From the NCBI RefSeq assembly GCF_910591885.1, contig NC_063274.1, positions 9,963,725-10,027,724 on the forward strand: a DNA stretch of 64,000 bases. Direction: 5' to 3'. Below, in pieces: positions 26,436-36,822 of this stretch. A program made the position numbers and the translations under genes. The notes under the pieces are model-generated. The model did no database searches and was not told the DNA's origin. It was given only the letters and a program-made list of their open reading frames with translations. The stretch comes from Bombus terrestris (lineage: Eukaryota; Arthropoda; Insecta; Hymenoptera; Apidae). Position 1 is the stretch's first letter. Each line of letters opens with the position of its first letter.

Positions 26436-27970
26436 GTCACCGACTGCAGGGCAATCTTGCTTGAACGTCGGTCCCCGTGGTACTCGAGATTGGATCAGCG
26501 ATTTGAATGGGGAATGAGAAGAACACGGTCGTCTCGTCGAAAGGAACAAGCGTACGCGCATTGGAAGAAAAGATATCGCGGGTACAAACGATCGAATCGT
26601 AATTTCGGTAATTATCTTGACAACGATAAGGTCGGATGACCGTTACGCCGGGCAGATTATCTATTCCTTCTACAAGACGACGGTTGTTATTGAATTTCTT
26701 CGTGTTCCATTAAACGACCTTACCACGAGCACAAATGGAATACGGGTGAGAGGACGGTGCCACGACCGGTCAGCTAGAGCTAGAACGAGTTTCGAGTTAT
26801 TGGATAACCCGATAAAACTCGGCCCAGACACGGAATTACCAAAATTTATATTTCGCAAGTTTCGTCTTACGATAACGTGGCACGGCTTGGAATCCTTTCT
26901 CACGTGCCGTTTTCTCATCCGACTCGCTCTCTCCGTTTTCGTTTTCGTTTTTCATTTTTCCTTCTTCTATTAACACGGGCTATTCGAACAGGCGCGCGCG
27001 TGTTACGCTTCGCGTAGCCAGCGATAAACCGTTTCGGCTAATCGCGCCTGATATCTACCACTTCTCGGGTATACCGACGGAACTTTACACCAGATTTCCA
27101 ACATGTGTAATGAAGTTAGGATAGCGGGATGATAATCCAGGGGAAATACTCCGCCAGGTAAAGTTTCGCAATCGCAGCTGAAAAGTTCAGCCGTGATCTT
27201 TGTTTCGTCGAACGATGGTTTGATGGTTAACAACACCATAGCGCCTTCGTCACAAGGAAACCCTTTCAATTTGTATTGCGTGCTCTTCCTGGTTAATTAG
27301 GAAACGAATATTGTTTCATTTGAAATTGAAATAATATATTTTCAAAACTGAATGAAATATGTGGTGTATATACTACTCCCTATGGGATCTCATTCGTTTG
27401 TAATTCTGATATTTTAAAATTTGCATTGAAAACAGATGTCTAATTACTTCAAAATGAAAAGTGCCTTGAGGCACTAACACAGGAACATTTAAGTCATCCA
27501 GAAGCCATCTAACAGCGAAGGTATTAATTCTTTTACAACGGATAGTAATTAACATAACGATAAACACCTGTTCACAAATACCATGTGATTATACCGCTAT
27601 AATTATCCGAGAAATTACATAAAATTCGTGAATTGTCTATGACAGCTCCGCGGTTTCCATATAATCTAGCATTCTTTCAAAGTTCGAATATGACGTTCCA
27701 TAAGTAAGGTACCGTTCGTTGGCGCGACAAAATTTCGCCTCTCGGCAACACAGCGCATGCATACTTTGCTCGATTATCCGGAAACGAACGACGAATGAAA
27801 TTCTGCTTTGATTTGACCCTCGATCGCCGAGGCCAACGGAGCATAAAGTGTAACGAGCTATTCGCGGTTACAACACGCGTGTACGCGAACACGTGTGTAC
27901 ACGTATGCGTGAGTTTGCGTACGGTAATAACGCGTTCACTTTGACGAGACGTGTGTAATAATCAATGGTT
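26436..27970. other. CpG-rich then AT-rich non-coding stretch
   Basis: 26,436-27,260 is CpG-rich with overlapping frames of 60 to 118 codons on both strands, none recognisable. 27,290-27,640 is AT-rich. 27,870-27,930 is a run of CA/TG and CG steps with several short palindromes, including the E-box CACGTG near 27,889. It lies just before the splice-like site at 27,971. Confidence 0.55.
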
Positions 27971-27999
27971 CCCCCTTTTTTCTTCTGTTACAGGTGAGA
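27971..27999 (+). promoter_or_regulatory. Fused 3'/5' splice site, recursive-splice candidate
   Basis: A pyrimidine tract of five C and mostly T (27,971-27,989, one G) leads to ACAG, and the next bases are GTGAGA. The AG at 27,992-27,993 is a strong 3' splice site. The same CAG with GTGAGA at 27,994-27,999 matches the 5' splice consensus CAG/GT(A/G)AGT in all but the last base. Direct juxtaposition of the two defines recursive-splicing ratchet points in long insect introns, which leave no exon sequence behind. This would make the plus strand here the sense strand of a long-intron gene. The alternative is an ordinary acceptor opening a short exon. Confidence 0.35.
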
Positions 28000-28080
28000 C
28001 TGACAAAGGGCTCATTGAAATTAACGAAACGTCCGGTAGTTATTGTGCCTGGGTACAAAAGGACCCCACTTCACACGCAG
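27994..28080 (+). other. Alternative reading: 87-nt frame-preserving exon
   Basis: If the site at 27,993 is an ordinary acceptor, the next weak donor is CAG/GTAGAC at 28,080-28,086. The 87 bases between are exactly 29 codons and are open in at least two frames. One frame begins VRLTKGSLKLTKRPVVIVPG and runs on to a stop near 28,129; another reads ETDKGLIEINETSGSYCAWV. I recognise neither as a known protein. The donor is poor (A at +5), no neighbouring exons were found, and the frame could also be chance. Confidence 0.15.
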
Positions 28081-28720
28081 GTAGACGATCTTGTCCGTTT
28101 TCTCTCGCGCCTCTTTTGTGTTTTTTAAACGTTCCTCGTACATTGTACGAAAACGCATCGGATCTCGTATGCTCGAAGAACGACGCGTACTTACACGATC
28201 CCTTGGGTTAATCGAAGCATCGACCGGTCGATCGAAGAGCTATAATTATCATTGGCTCGGTGCGTGATCGTTGAAGAGGAGAATCGAATATATCGGACAC
28301 GGGGAAATTTAACCAAATACAAATTCACCGCCGAATCCCTTCGATACGTAGCCCGGTTTGGGCAGGTCGTTCACCTAGGGATGTTTCGTACTCGCGTTCC
28401 GCCGGAATACCTCGGATTAGCACGTGTTTGGAAGATTTCGAATTTGCACATGCCCGGAGATTCCATTGTCGCGCATTTACTCAAGATAGCGTCTACCTGC
28501 TGACGGCTCATACTGGAATATTTTACATGCGATAGCTCAGAGATAATATTGGTGTAATCGCTAAAGTATTCACCAAGTCTCACGGTAGACGAAGTAACGA
28601 TCTTATAAACGAAGTATATAAACACGTAAACTGTTGATTAAAAATTCCGCGCGAGTTATAATTATTATAATTCGTTATTAACGGAAAGGTTAACAAAGAC
28701 TTCCCCATTAATAACAGCAT
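28081..28720. other. Non-coding stretch, no gene recognised
   Basis: Moderately CpG-rich. The frames of 83 to 86 codons at 28,252-28,503 and 28,371-28,625 lie on opposite strands and match nothing I know. No repeat or RNA gene was recognised. Confidence 0.55.
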
Positions 28721-28885
28721 TCTTTTCTCATCGTCCTAAATATAGTAACAAATCAGAACACGTTGTCACTATTTACTTACTCAAAAAAAGTTGCATCTGA
28801 CTAAAACCTTCGTCTAGAATAGCGTATCTTTCCCATCACTCTAAACCTAATAACAAATCGAACCACACTGTCATAATTTAATTAC
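28721..28885. repeat. Diverged tandem duplication, 105-base spacing
   Basis: Bases 28,721-28,780 align without gaps to 28,826-28,885 with 42 of 60 identical. The shared words are TAACAAATC, TGTCA and ATTTA. The second copy follows the first at a constant offset of 105 bases, so this is an old tandem duplication with 45 bases between the aligned parts. It has no coding potential. Confidence 0.55.
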
Positions 28886-29775
28886 ACGTTCGTTTCATAA
28901 ACACACTGACGCGGACGTAGGAAAATCATTCGTTTCGTTGCTTATCTGAATGATCTGCCTACGTCAGAAATCAGCATACAATGCCGCGAACATCGACGGT
29001 TTCCGTGGACATTTACCGGTGCCGTACCCACGCGGCGAGGACCATCTGTTCTTCGCAACGCTGATGGAGGTTTCACCAGGGGGAAAACGAACGCATCTCA
29101 AAAATCAGCATAGCCGTTTGCGTGCGGGGGAACGGTCGGTCGACGTCTGTCAAAGTGATCTATGTTAATGCGAACGCGTATTCTAATCTACATTTTATGC
29201 GAGACCGTCGGATTTGTGATTATAATCCCGGAGTATATAGCCGAAGGCGCAACCTTGCCGCGATTTCTTGGTCCGTTTCTGCCTTGTTCCGCGCGAACCG
29301 TCGATCGCGCACGAATCAGGAATATAATGTCTCTCCTCTCTCATTTGCGATTCCAGCCGCGACGGAAGGCCGCGAGAGACGGGAACGGAAAGGTGACTAA
29401 GCCGTGTTCGCAGAAAACATTGAATTTACCGGGTATTCGACATTCCGGAATCGATTAACGCTCGAACCGTGTCCTCCGTGACGAGCGACGCGACTGCTTC
29501 TTGTACTCGGCTGGGGTTGACGCTCGAACGTGCGCGGAATCCTGTCACGCCGGTCCTTTTCCAATCGAATCGGCCTATTTGCGAATCCTCGCAACTGCGC
29601 CTAATGAATGCGAAACGATAGAAATTGGGATTTGTTCCATTTGATTGATCCAAGCATGTTCGTCTAAATCATGTAAAAATAGCAAATTTTCTCGGTTTTG
29701 TTTTGTTGTCAATTCATATTTCGCATAAATTCGTATCGAAGAATGGAGACTTACTTTTTGCGAAAAAACTCGCAT
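28886..29775. other. CpG-rich non-coding stretch
   Basis: 28,920-29,640 is CpG-rich with overlapping frames of up to 98 codons on both strands, none recognisable. 29,640-29,775 is AT-rich and leads into the TTAA element. Confidence 0.55.
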
Positions 29776-29982
29776 TTAACCCCTCGAATGTTTATTAAAA
29801 TAATCAAATATGGTGGAAGGAGAAGAGAACTTTTTTTACATCTTGGATTTCAATACGTGTGTTTCAGTATATTTTAATCTTCCTCTCTTGTTACTTTTTT
29901 GTTAATTTTTAAATCTTTTAACAATTTTTAATAACTTCCTTTTATTGTATTTGATTTATGGACTATGCATTCAAAAGGTTAA
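29776..29982. mobile_element. TTAA-flanked MITE, piggyBac-like ends
   Basis: The 207-base block has TTAA at each end (29,776-29,779 and 29,979-29,982). Its left end reads TTAACCCCTCGAATG; the right end, reverse-complemented, reads TTAACCTTTTGAATG. These match at 12 of 15 positions, and 20 of 30 match when both ends are extended. TTAA target sites followed by CCC/CCT define piggyBac-type transposons, and short internally deleted copies are non-autonomous MITEs. The inside is AT-rich with no open frame, as expected. The divergence of the ends suggests an old, immobile copy. The class assignment rests on the termini alone. Confidence 0.5.
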
Positions 29983-30632
29983 GAAACTTTGCTTTATGAC
30001 ATTGTCAGATGAGCATAATGAAGTTTATTTTTACATCTCATGTCATCTGTCCTCGTAAGATAGTATTCTTTAGAAATCTCGAGATATACGAGCGTAACTC
30101 ACGCGACTGGGAATGTGTCAGGATATCGCGATGTGTATCTGCTACTGATTAAAACTCGTACCACGTCTCGTTACCTTGAACGGATTAATATCTAGAAGTA
30201 TTACCTACGGCGCAAACGCCAGATGCGGCTATAAATATTGAGATTAAGATTTCTCGGTGTTACCTGATATTAATATTCCTTAATGATAGGACAGAATCTA
30301 AAAACGGATGAATGAAAATGAATAACTATATCGATTGGGACAACTTTCATCCTTTCTGTGCATTCTTTTTTTCATACGAAGTCGTATTTCATGGGTTTTG
30401 CAAGCGACTTTTAACTCAAGGTGTTCTTTCTTTCTTTTAAGTTGTTAGCGCCAGACTATTCCTGGAACTTTCACATTCTCCACATTCTAAACCATCTTAC
30501 GCTACTCTTTTCAAGAGAAAAGGCTGTTCCTTTTCTCAATTTATGAGATGTTCCCGTTTAAAATGCGCATTAAGGAATTTTATAAAAATTCTGTGTTATA
30601 CGTTTCTGTTTATCTTTCAACTCGAGAACGTA
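29983..30632. other. AT-rich spacer between two TTAA elements
   Basis: AT-rich sequence with no open frame of note and no RNA gene recognised. It separates the element ending at 29,982 from the one starting at 30,633. Confidence 0.6.
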
Positions 30633-30897
30633 TTAACCCATTTAGGATCCAGCAATGTTCATCGTAATGTTGTAAATACATTGATTTCATTGTGTCCCAT
30701 AAAATTGTAAAATCTAGATAGTAGGAACGGTGACGTAAAAGATGTCGAACCAATCCTTGAAATTTTCTTTCATAGCTACAACGTTAACAAACAGGATGTC
30801 GTAATGTAGATTGATTGAGAAAAGTTTCAAATGAAACGTTGCGTTAAAGCAACGTTGGCTCTCTAATGGATTAATGCATTATTCTACATGGGGTTAA
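30633..30897. mobile_element. Second TTAA-flanked MITE candidate
   Basis: TTAA at 30,633-30,636 opens TTAACCCATTTAGGAT. TTAA at 30,894-30,897 closes the block, and its reverse complement reads TTAACCCCATGTAGAAT. With one gap the ends match at 18 of 24 positions. The 265-base inside has no open frame. Near the right end it contains a perfect 8-bp hairpin (AACGTTGC at 30,835-30,842 and GCAACGTT at 30,849-30,856), as MITEs often do. It lies 650 bases from the element at 29,776 and may be a relative, because both begin TTAACCC. Confidence 0.42.
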
Positions 30898-33014
30898 AAA
30901 TATAATTCTGCTGGATAAGTTATTATAATAAAGGGAAGATTCGGTAATTTTCGATTGATATTAACATAGTTTGCATTATTCGGTTTATTTCCCTTTACCT
31001 CGATCGTTTTCTCAATTTCCTGCAAGTTTGTTAAAAATTGTAATAACGGGATAATCTGCCATGTCAGATTCCTAATTAATAGTGAAACGTAAACGTAAAC
31101 ATTACGCGAAATTTGATATTCGTCCGATGTTCTTTAATTGATTCTCGTTTTCATATCGACCAAAGACGCAACGTTTTTACAGCCAACCGGTATTTCAAGA
31201 TTTGTAACGTTGATTCGCGTTAATATTGGTGCTATCTAAAGACGTCGTCTAAATTATCATAGCTGATAACTGGTTTGCATGCGACGTTTGAAGAAACATA
31301 GAGAAAATTCGTCTTTAATACTTTCCTGAAATAATTGTCTTGTAACGCATATTTATCGCGGCACGACTGGTAAATTAATAAGAAGGATGAAAAGAGTATT
31401 TTTAATTCTAGAAACGTTCTTTTATATATCTATAAATAAATATTTGATTAAGGGTGTATAAATAGTTACTCCACATAGTTGAGACTTGTGCATATTGGAA
31501 TTACATGTGTAGTTTAAATATTGACTCGATAATCGATCAATGTTACGGAGACTGAACTTATTGGATTGGTCGAGGTCTTCTGAGATTGATAAAGGTCAAA
31601 ATATCATATGTTAAAGGCCTTCTCTACATGGATTGTGTATTTGCACGAATTTTTATATATCGTTAACTTCTCTATGAATTTACCATTTAAATATTTAAGA
31701 TCTATTTCAACGAAAGAACAGAACAGTCGCTCCGCGAACAAGTTGCGTAGTCTGATTCAAGTATCCAAGATTAAGTCGTATGCTCACGGAACACGCATGC
31801 TATCAACAGAAAATTAATTCCGACAAATTAAACGCTCGATGCTCCTAAGACTAGCTACGAGTTTCTTTCGATTCTGCGATTCACAGGCAGCATTAGAAGC
31901 ACCGACTAAAACTCTGAAACTATTCCAGGAGCATGGCCTTAATTGCCGTTTCTCTCGCGAGTTACGCGCTTGCCATTCAACGGAGGCTAGCGGGTGACCG
32001 TTAAGTCAGTTCAGCAATTATGACTTCTCGTTATTCTTCTTGCCTCTCCATGCGCGGCGAACGTTGACAATCCTACCAGCCCGATAGAATGCAAACGATC
32101 TCTCTCTTTCCTTTGTAATGAACACGCCAGCTATTTACACCTTTCCTCTCTCTGCTAAGCTCTCGAGCTACTAATACTCTTTTCCCCTGATCCGCGCGTT
32201 TAACGTCGATTACAATGGGCCGTATTTCTTTCGAAGCGCGGACCAGACCTTTGTGTGCAAAGTCGTTCGCGCGCGTTATTTGCAGTTGCCAGTTGCCAGA
32301 TTTATCTCGTTGTGCCGCTTCTGCTTATACCAGCTGCTCCGTTGTTTACCTGCAATATCTGCTCCCGGCCGACCCTCATTACGGAATGTTGCGGTCGCCT
32401 ATACACTTAAATTTCTCACACTTAAATTTCTTTCGTCAGATTCCACCGCCCTTTTTCGCGCTGCCCTCGTAGTCAGACTGCCCTAACTGGGCTCCTCCTG
32501 CGCGCACATGAATCTGCAGCATGGATCGTTTGTCTTGTCGCGACAATGCTTCAGGTAACACATCCTGGTTAGGTCCGTGGCAGCCGACACGATGTTGGTT
32601 GCAGGTGTCACAATGTGGTTTTACATGATTTTCTGTTCTGTCCATGGCTCCCTCTCGTTCTCGTCGTCGTACTTTCTCCCTCTGTCTTTGTCGCTCCCGC
32701 GTGAAATTCACCTCGGTGCTCGTGACACCAGCCGTGTAGGCGTGAAGCGAGCGATATTAATGCATTTATTCATGGGAGTAATTAAAATTAGCGCGAGACA
32801 GAGAGAACAACGTTCATATACGGCGACGCGATCATTATCGCAATCAGGATGAAGTATTATCGCGCGTGCCATTAGCTCGTACAACAGCCTCGGCCGTGAA
32901 GATGCCCAGGATACCGAGTAACATCGAAGCGAATCGGCTTGTTCCACCGGCAATATCGTGTGTGGCTTTGCGATTTTGGTCTTTTTATGCGCGTGTATGG
33001 GAGGATGCGTGGGC
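30898..33014. other. Non-coding stretch, no gene recognised
   Basis: AT-rich to about 31,850, then a CpG-richer region from 31,860 with many short overlapping frames (up to 91 codons) on both strands. None shows a domain. No RNA gene was recognised. Confidence 0.55.
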
Positions 33015-33064
33015 TCATCGGGGAAAAAATATGCGTCGGTTCATCGGGGAAAAAATATGCGTCG
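33015..33064. repeat. 26-base tandem duplication
   Basis: A 24-base unit opening TCATCGGGGAAAAAATATGC (33,015-33,038) is repeated without change at 33,041-33,064, giving a period of 26. The perfect identity suggests a recent duplication. The period is not a multiple of three, so it would shift any reading frame through it. This argues against the open frames of 72 to 89 codons that cross it. Confidence 0.9.
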
Positions 33065-36000
33065 TCACAGGTGTACGCCGTTAGCAGAATCAAGTCCAGC
33101 CGAGGCTTTTATGCAACAAAAGCAATATCAGAAAATGGTAACGAGCGACATATTTTATTGGAAGCTAGATGAAAATATAATATTTGACCGATCGTACGTA
33201 TCACGTGCGATTTGTGGAATTTGCTAACGTACTGTGATCGAAACGAACAGTGTCAACGTACAGATATCGAAAAACCTATTGCTCCGATTAAACGACCGCT
33301 TTATTGAACAAATACCATGAATGATTATCCACGAGTTAAGCATTTGTTGCGCAGTTCTCGTTATTTAATGTCAACCGCCTTCGACAGCGCGATATAACGC
33401 CGCCTGTGTAATAACGTCGGTGATTTTAGCAACGAGGTTTGAAATTTAATGAAACAAAGCGGATGGGATTCACAATGGATAACATTAACGTTCTTTTTTG
33501 GGTTCCTACCTGTCGTATTGATTCTCCGGAATAAATATCTCTGCTAGTAATTGTTACAATAATTTGTCAACCATTAAACGTGAAATATCGATGTCGCGTA
33601 TAACAAAGAGCATAGCGGGTGAAACAGGATGCTCAGTTGGTTCGTAATTATAATAGAAACTGAAATTGTCACAACTTGACCAACAAAGAATAAAAGTTGT
33701 ATGCGGAAGATCACAGTATGGAGAAAGTTTTTGGTTATCTCTACCTTTTCTCACGCCGTGTTTCCTGAGACTGACTTGTTTGAGACAGGAGCTCGAAGAT
33801 TGCCTCGTCACGAAACTTTTAATGAAAGTTCGCCTAACCCCCGCCATCAAATCTTACCAGCTAATTCACGGTATAGTTCCGCGTTTATCTGGTTGCCGGA
33901 GACCACAGGAAAGCCGCTTTTCTACGTGGTTTCACAGGGCAAGACGCAACATGCGCGACAAGCTTTAGGAAATATTAATTTCCTAGAAGATTCTACGTTG
34001 TGACTTCATTATCGTCTAATGCACGCTGCATTCGGTAGTGGTAGGATAAAGTATAATCCATGTAACGCGGTAGAAGTGGTTTGAGTAAAAAATTGTATGA
34101 ACTTTTTACAGAATAATTGATATAAATTCTGATAAATTCAATATTTATCTTTCTTTTCCTAGTTTCCTTCACTCTCTTCAATTTTCTCTCTCTTCGGTTA
34201 ATTGTCTTGATAGTCGTTGAAAGTCATGATTGTGTTACATTAAGGTTGTTTCAGTAGATAACATAATCAGTTGATTAAATAGTGTCCGCGTGTCAAGATT
34301 ATCTCAACGTTTATGACTTATGATATCATTCGGTCGATAGTTGTGACTTTATCTATAGTGGTTTTATTATTTCTTAATTTGTCAGAGGAATTGAAGCTTA
34401 TCAGCTCTACTTTTCATTCGTATTGCTCAAATATACTATGCAAATTCAGGCGATCAGAAATTATATCAGTTTGTCATTAGTCTCAAATTTAAGAGAGTAA
34501 ACCACTGATTTTCGACAGAGATGAGCTGTGTTCTTAATTTACATATAGCATTCCTAATCAAGTCGGTGAATGAAACCAGCTACAATTGTACATTTTCACG
34601 CGTGACCTTTCATTGAAATGAAAAAGTCAACGTATTGAATACAAAGAATCTAATTTCATAGTAATCATGCGAGACAAATCAAGTTGTAATTTTTCCTTTA
34701 TTTCGTAACAAATAATACGATCCGATTGTTCTTTACGCTACATAATCACATGGAAATTATTTGTGTTTTAGCTTTTTCTTAGACATGGCAATTAACGGGA
34801 GGAAAGCCGTGAATCGGTACGCGTGTGCTAATTTTCTGAGTTAATTGAACGATAACAAAGGCTGTAACTTGTCACGAGTTTTGTCGAGTACTGACGAAAT
34901 GCGTTTTAATGGAATAGAAATGCGATGGACGTGGTCCAATGCAAACATCGAAGAGAACAAAAGTCAGTTGAAAAATTACATACGAGACTCGTCAACTAGA
35001 CAACGCAATTTCTCTACGTATTTCCGTTGCTTGTATACGCCAACTTTCCTTCGCTTGCAAATGTTTGACGATGTATCGGTTTCGCGTCGAAGAAACGTCA
35101 CGGGTGTTTTATTGAAATTGCTCGTTTGAACAGTTTAACTTCTTCTTCCCCGTGTTGTTTCGCCGATTACGAGAATAGCCGTGGGAAAGCTGCGGTTGGG
35201 ATAAAAATCGCACGGAATATGCCTGTTAAAGTTCTAATTACACGGTATTCTTTTTTATTTCGTAGATCCATCGATCTTTATTATATATATCATTATTATT
35301 AGGATAGATAGAATTATTACTTTTTATATTCTTTTTCTGATTTTTATCGCAATATTTTCATTAGAAATCTTGAATCAAAAGTCAATGAAAGCTTCAATTT
35401 CTAATCAATCTTGTTTCTAAATCACAAAACAAATTAGATCACGTATTTCCACTTTTTTTCAATTAGTCTCAATTAGTTGAATCGTAGGTAGACCTTTCGC
35501 AGTAAGTTACACCACCTCGACATGACCGAAGCAGCTTATTAGCGAGCTGCTTTCTCCTGTTCGACTTTGCGCTGGATTATACGTGTTCCTGTGATCCCAT
35601 TGATTCAACGCCACCATTAAAATCTGTCAATTAACGCGACGCGACGGTTCGAATATACCACGAAATCAATAACATGTTGAAAATACCATCTTGAAATTTG
35701 TTTTACGCGAAGTTTCGTGTTACGTTTACAAAATGATTAAATATCAGGTATTGATCCTAGAGTCAGATTCTGTTAAATCTGTCAAACGACATGTAGGTTA
35801 CGGATATGTATTTTTAGATCATCTAACCACTCGTCCATCTTATCAACAAGTTTTCTTATTACGACCGCTTTCGAAAAACCCTGTAAAAATATTTGAGATG
35901 ATTCACGTTATGCTGACTCGGTATAAAATTACAACTGGAACTGATATCAATCGCGCAACAAGAACCATTAATCTTTCAGTCGGCACATTTTTTGATTACG

Positions 36001-36240
36001 GACGCTTTTCGACCGAGTATTAAATCGACTCCATTTATAGCACACATGATTCTTAATGCGATGTCTACCATAGACGTATCAATGTTAAAAATAAAGACGT
36101 TCGTTGACTAATGATAAAATAACTTATTCAAAAAAGGAAGTATATTTTCAAGTAACAGGTTAACTCGTCTTCACCCGTTAAAATATAAACTTCTGGCACA
36201 TCATACATCTTGTACTTTTCCAACTTTAACATATACATCC
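33065..36240. other. Non-coding stretch, no gene recognised
   Basis: Alternating AT-rich and CpG-rich DNA. The largest frames are 100 codons (33,666-34,003, two overlapping frames on one strand, one more on the other) and 110 codons (35,691-36,023). I recognise no domain in them. 34,000-34,800 and 35,240-35,480 are strongly AT-rich. Confidence 0.55.
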
Positions 36241-36355
36241 ACTTTGTAGCAAGTTATGACATAACTTTGTAGCAACTATGTTGCCTTAACTTGCAGTACA
36301 GATGGCGCACGAGTTTTCATCATCATGATGTACTTTGCTATACATGATGTACTTT
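36241..36355. repeat. Cluster of short direct and inverted repeats
   Basis: ACTTTGTAGCAA occurs at 36,241-36,252 and 36,264-36,275. Between and into these lies the palindrome AAGTTATG-A-CATAACTT (36,251-36,267). Just downstream CATGATGTACTTT occurs at 36,324-36,336 and 36,343-36,355. Periods of 23 and 19 bases within 115 bases suggest replication slippage or the end of a degraded mobile element. No coding frame uses them. Confidence 0.8.
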
Positions 36356-36772
36356 ATTAGTGTTGAAGCCACTCGTAACTTATCGACATAGTCACGCAAC
36401 AATATATTTAATTTCATTAAAAACCTCAATAAGACCTTCGTTGAAGCCTTTTAATAACTATAAGTCTTACTATCGATCACCGCAATGCAAATCCGCGATA
36501 GAAGAAAACCAACGTGGCAAGGGTCCTAATTTAATAAGATGGGTCTCTGTATACGCGCTGAAAGCACAGAAATAGGATAGCTCGTACAAAATATGAGTTA
36601 CGCTTATACTTATTTCATGAAAGCGCCTTCGTCGTAATAACGTATAAAGTAGGTAACACCAAAGCAGGTCGAGTTTATCCGCGTTGACGAAGTTTTACGA
36701 GACACTACTTAAACGTGGACACGTAGCTTGCAATATTATTTGTGTATCGTCACCGCTATCCCTGTTGCACTT
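36356..36772. other. Spacer, no gene recognised
   Basis: A 71-codon frame starts at 36,360 but has no recognisable domain. The rest is mixed AT-rich and CpG-rich sequence with no repeat or RNA gene recognised. Confidence 0.55.
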
Positions 36773-36822
36773 TTAACCTTATTATCGTCTCTTAACCGAG
36801 GTTAACCATCTATTAAGGTTAA
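36773..36822. repeat. Nested TTAACC palindrome, 50 bp
   Basis: The outer arms TTAACCTTA (36,773-36,781) and TAAGGTTAA (36,814-36,822) are perfect 9-bp inverted repeats. In the middle, TTAACCGAGGTTAA (36,792-36,805) is itself a 6-bp inverted repeat with a GA spacer. TTAACC therefore appears four times in alternating orientation within 50 bases. Two half-transposon ends joined, a cruciform-forming site or a protein-binding cluster would all fit. Confidence 0.8.

Noticed and set aside
26234..26561. Two minus-strand frames with SLSLSLSL repeats
   Set aside because: The repeats come from the (GA)15 microsatellite read on the other strand.
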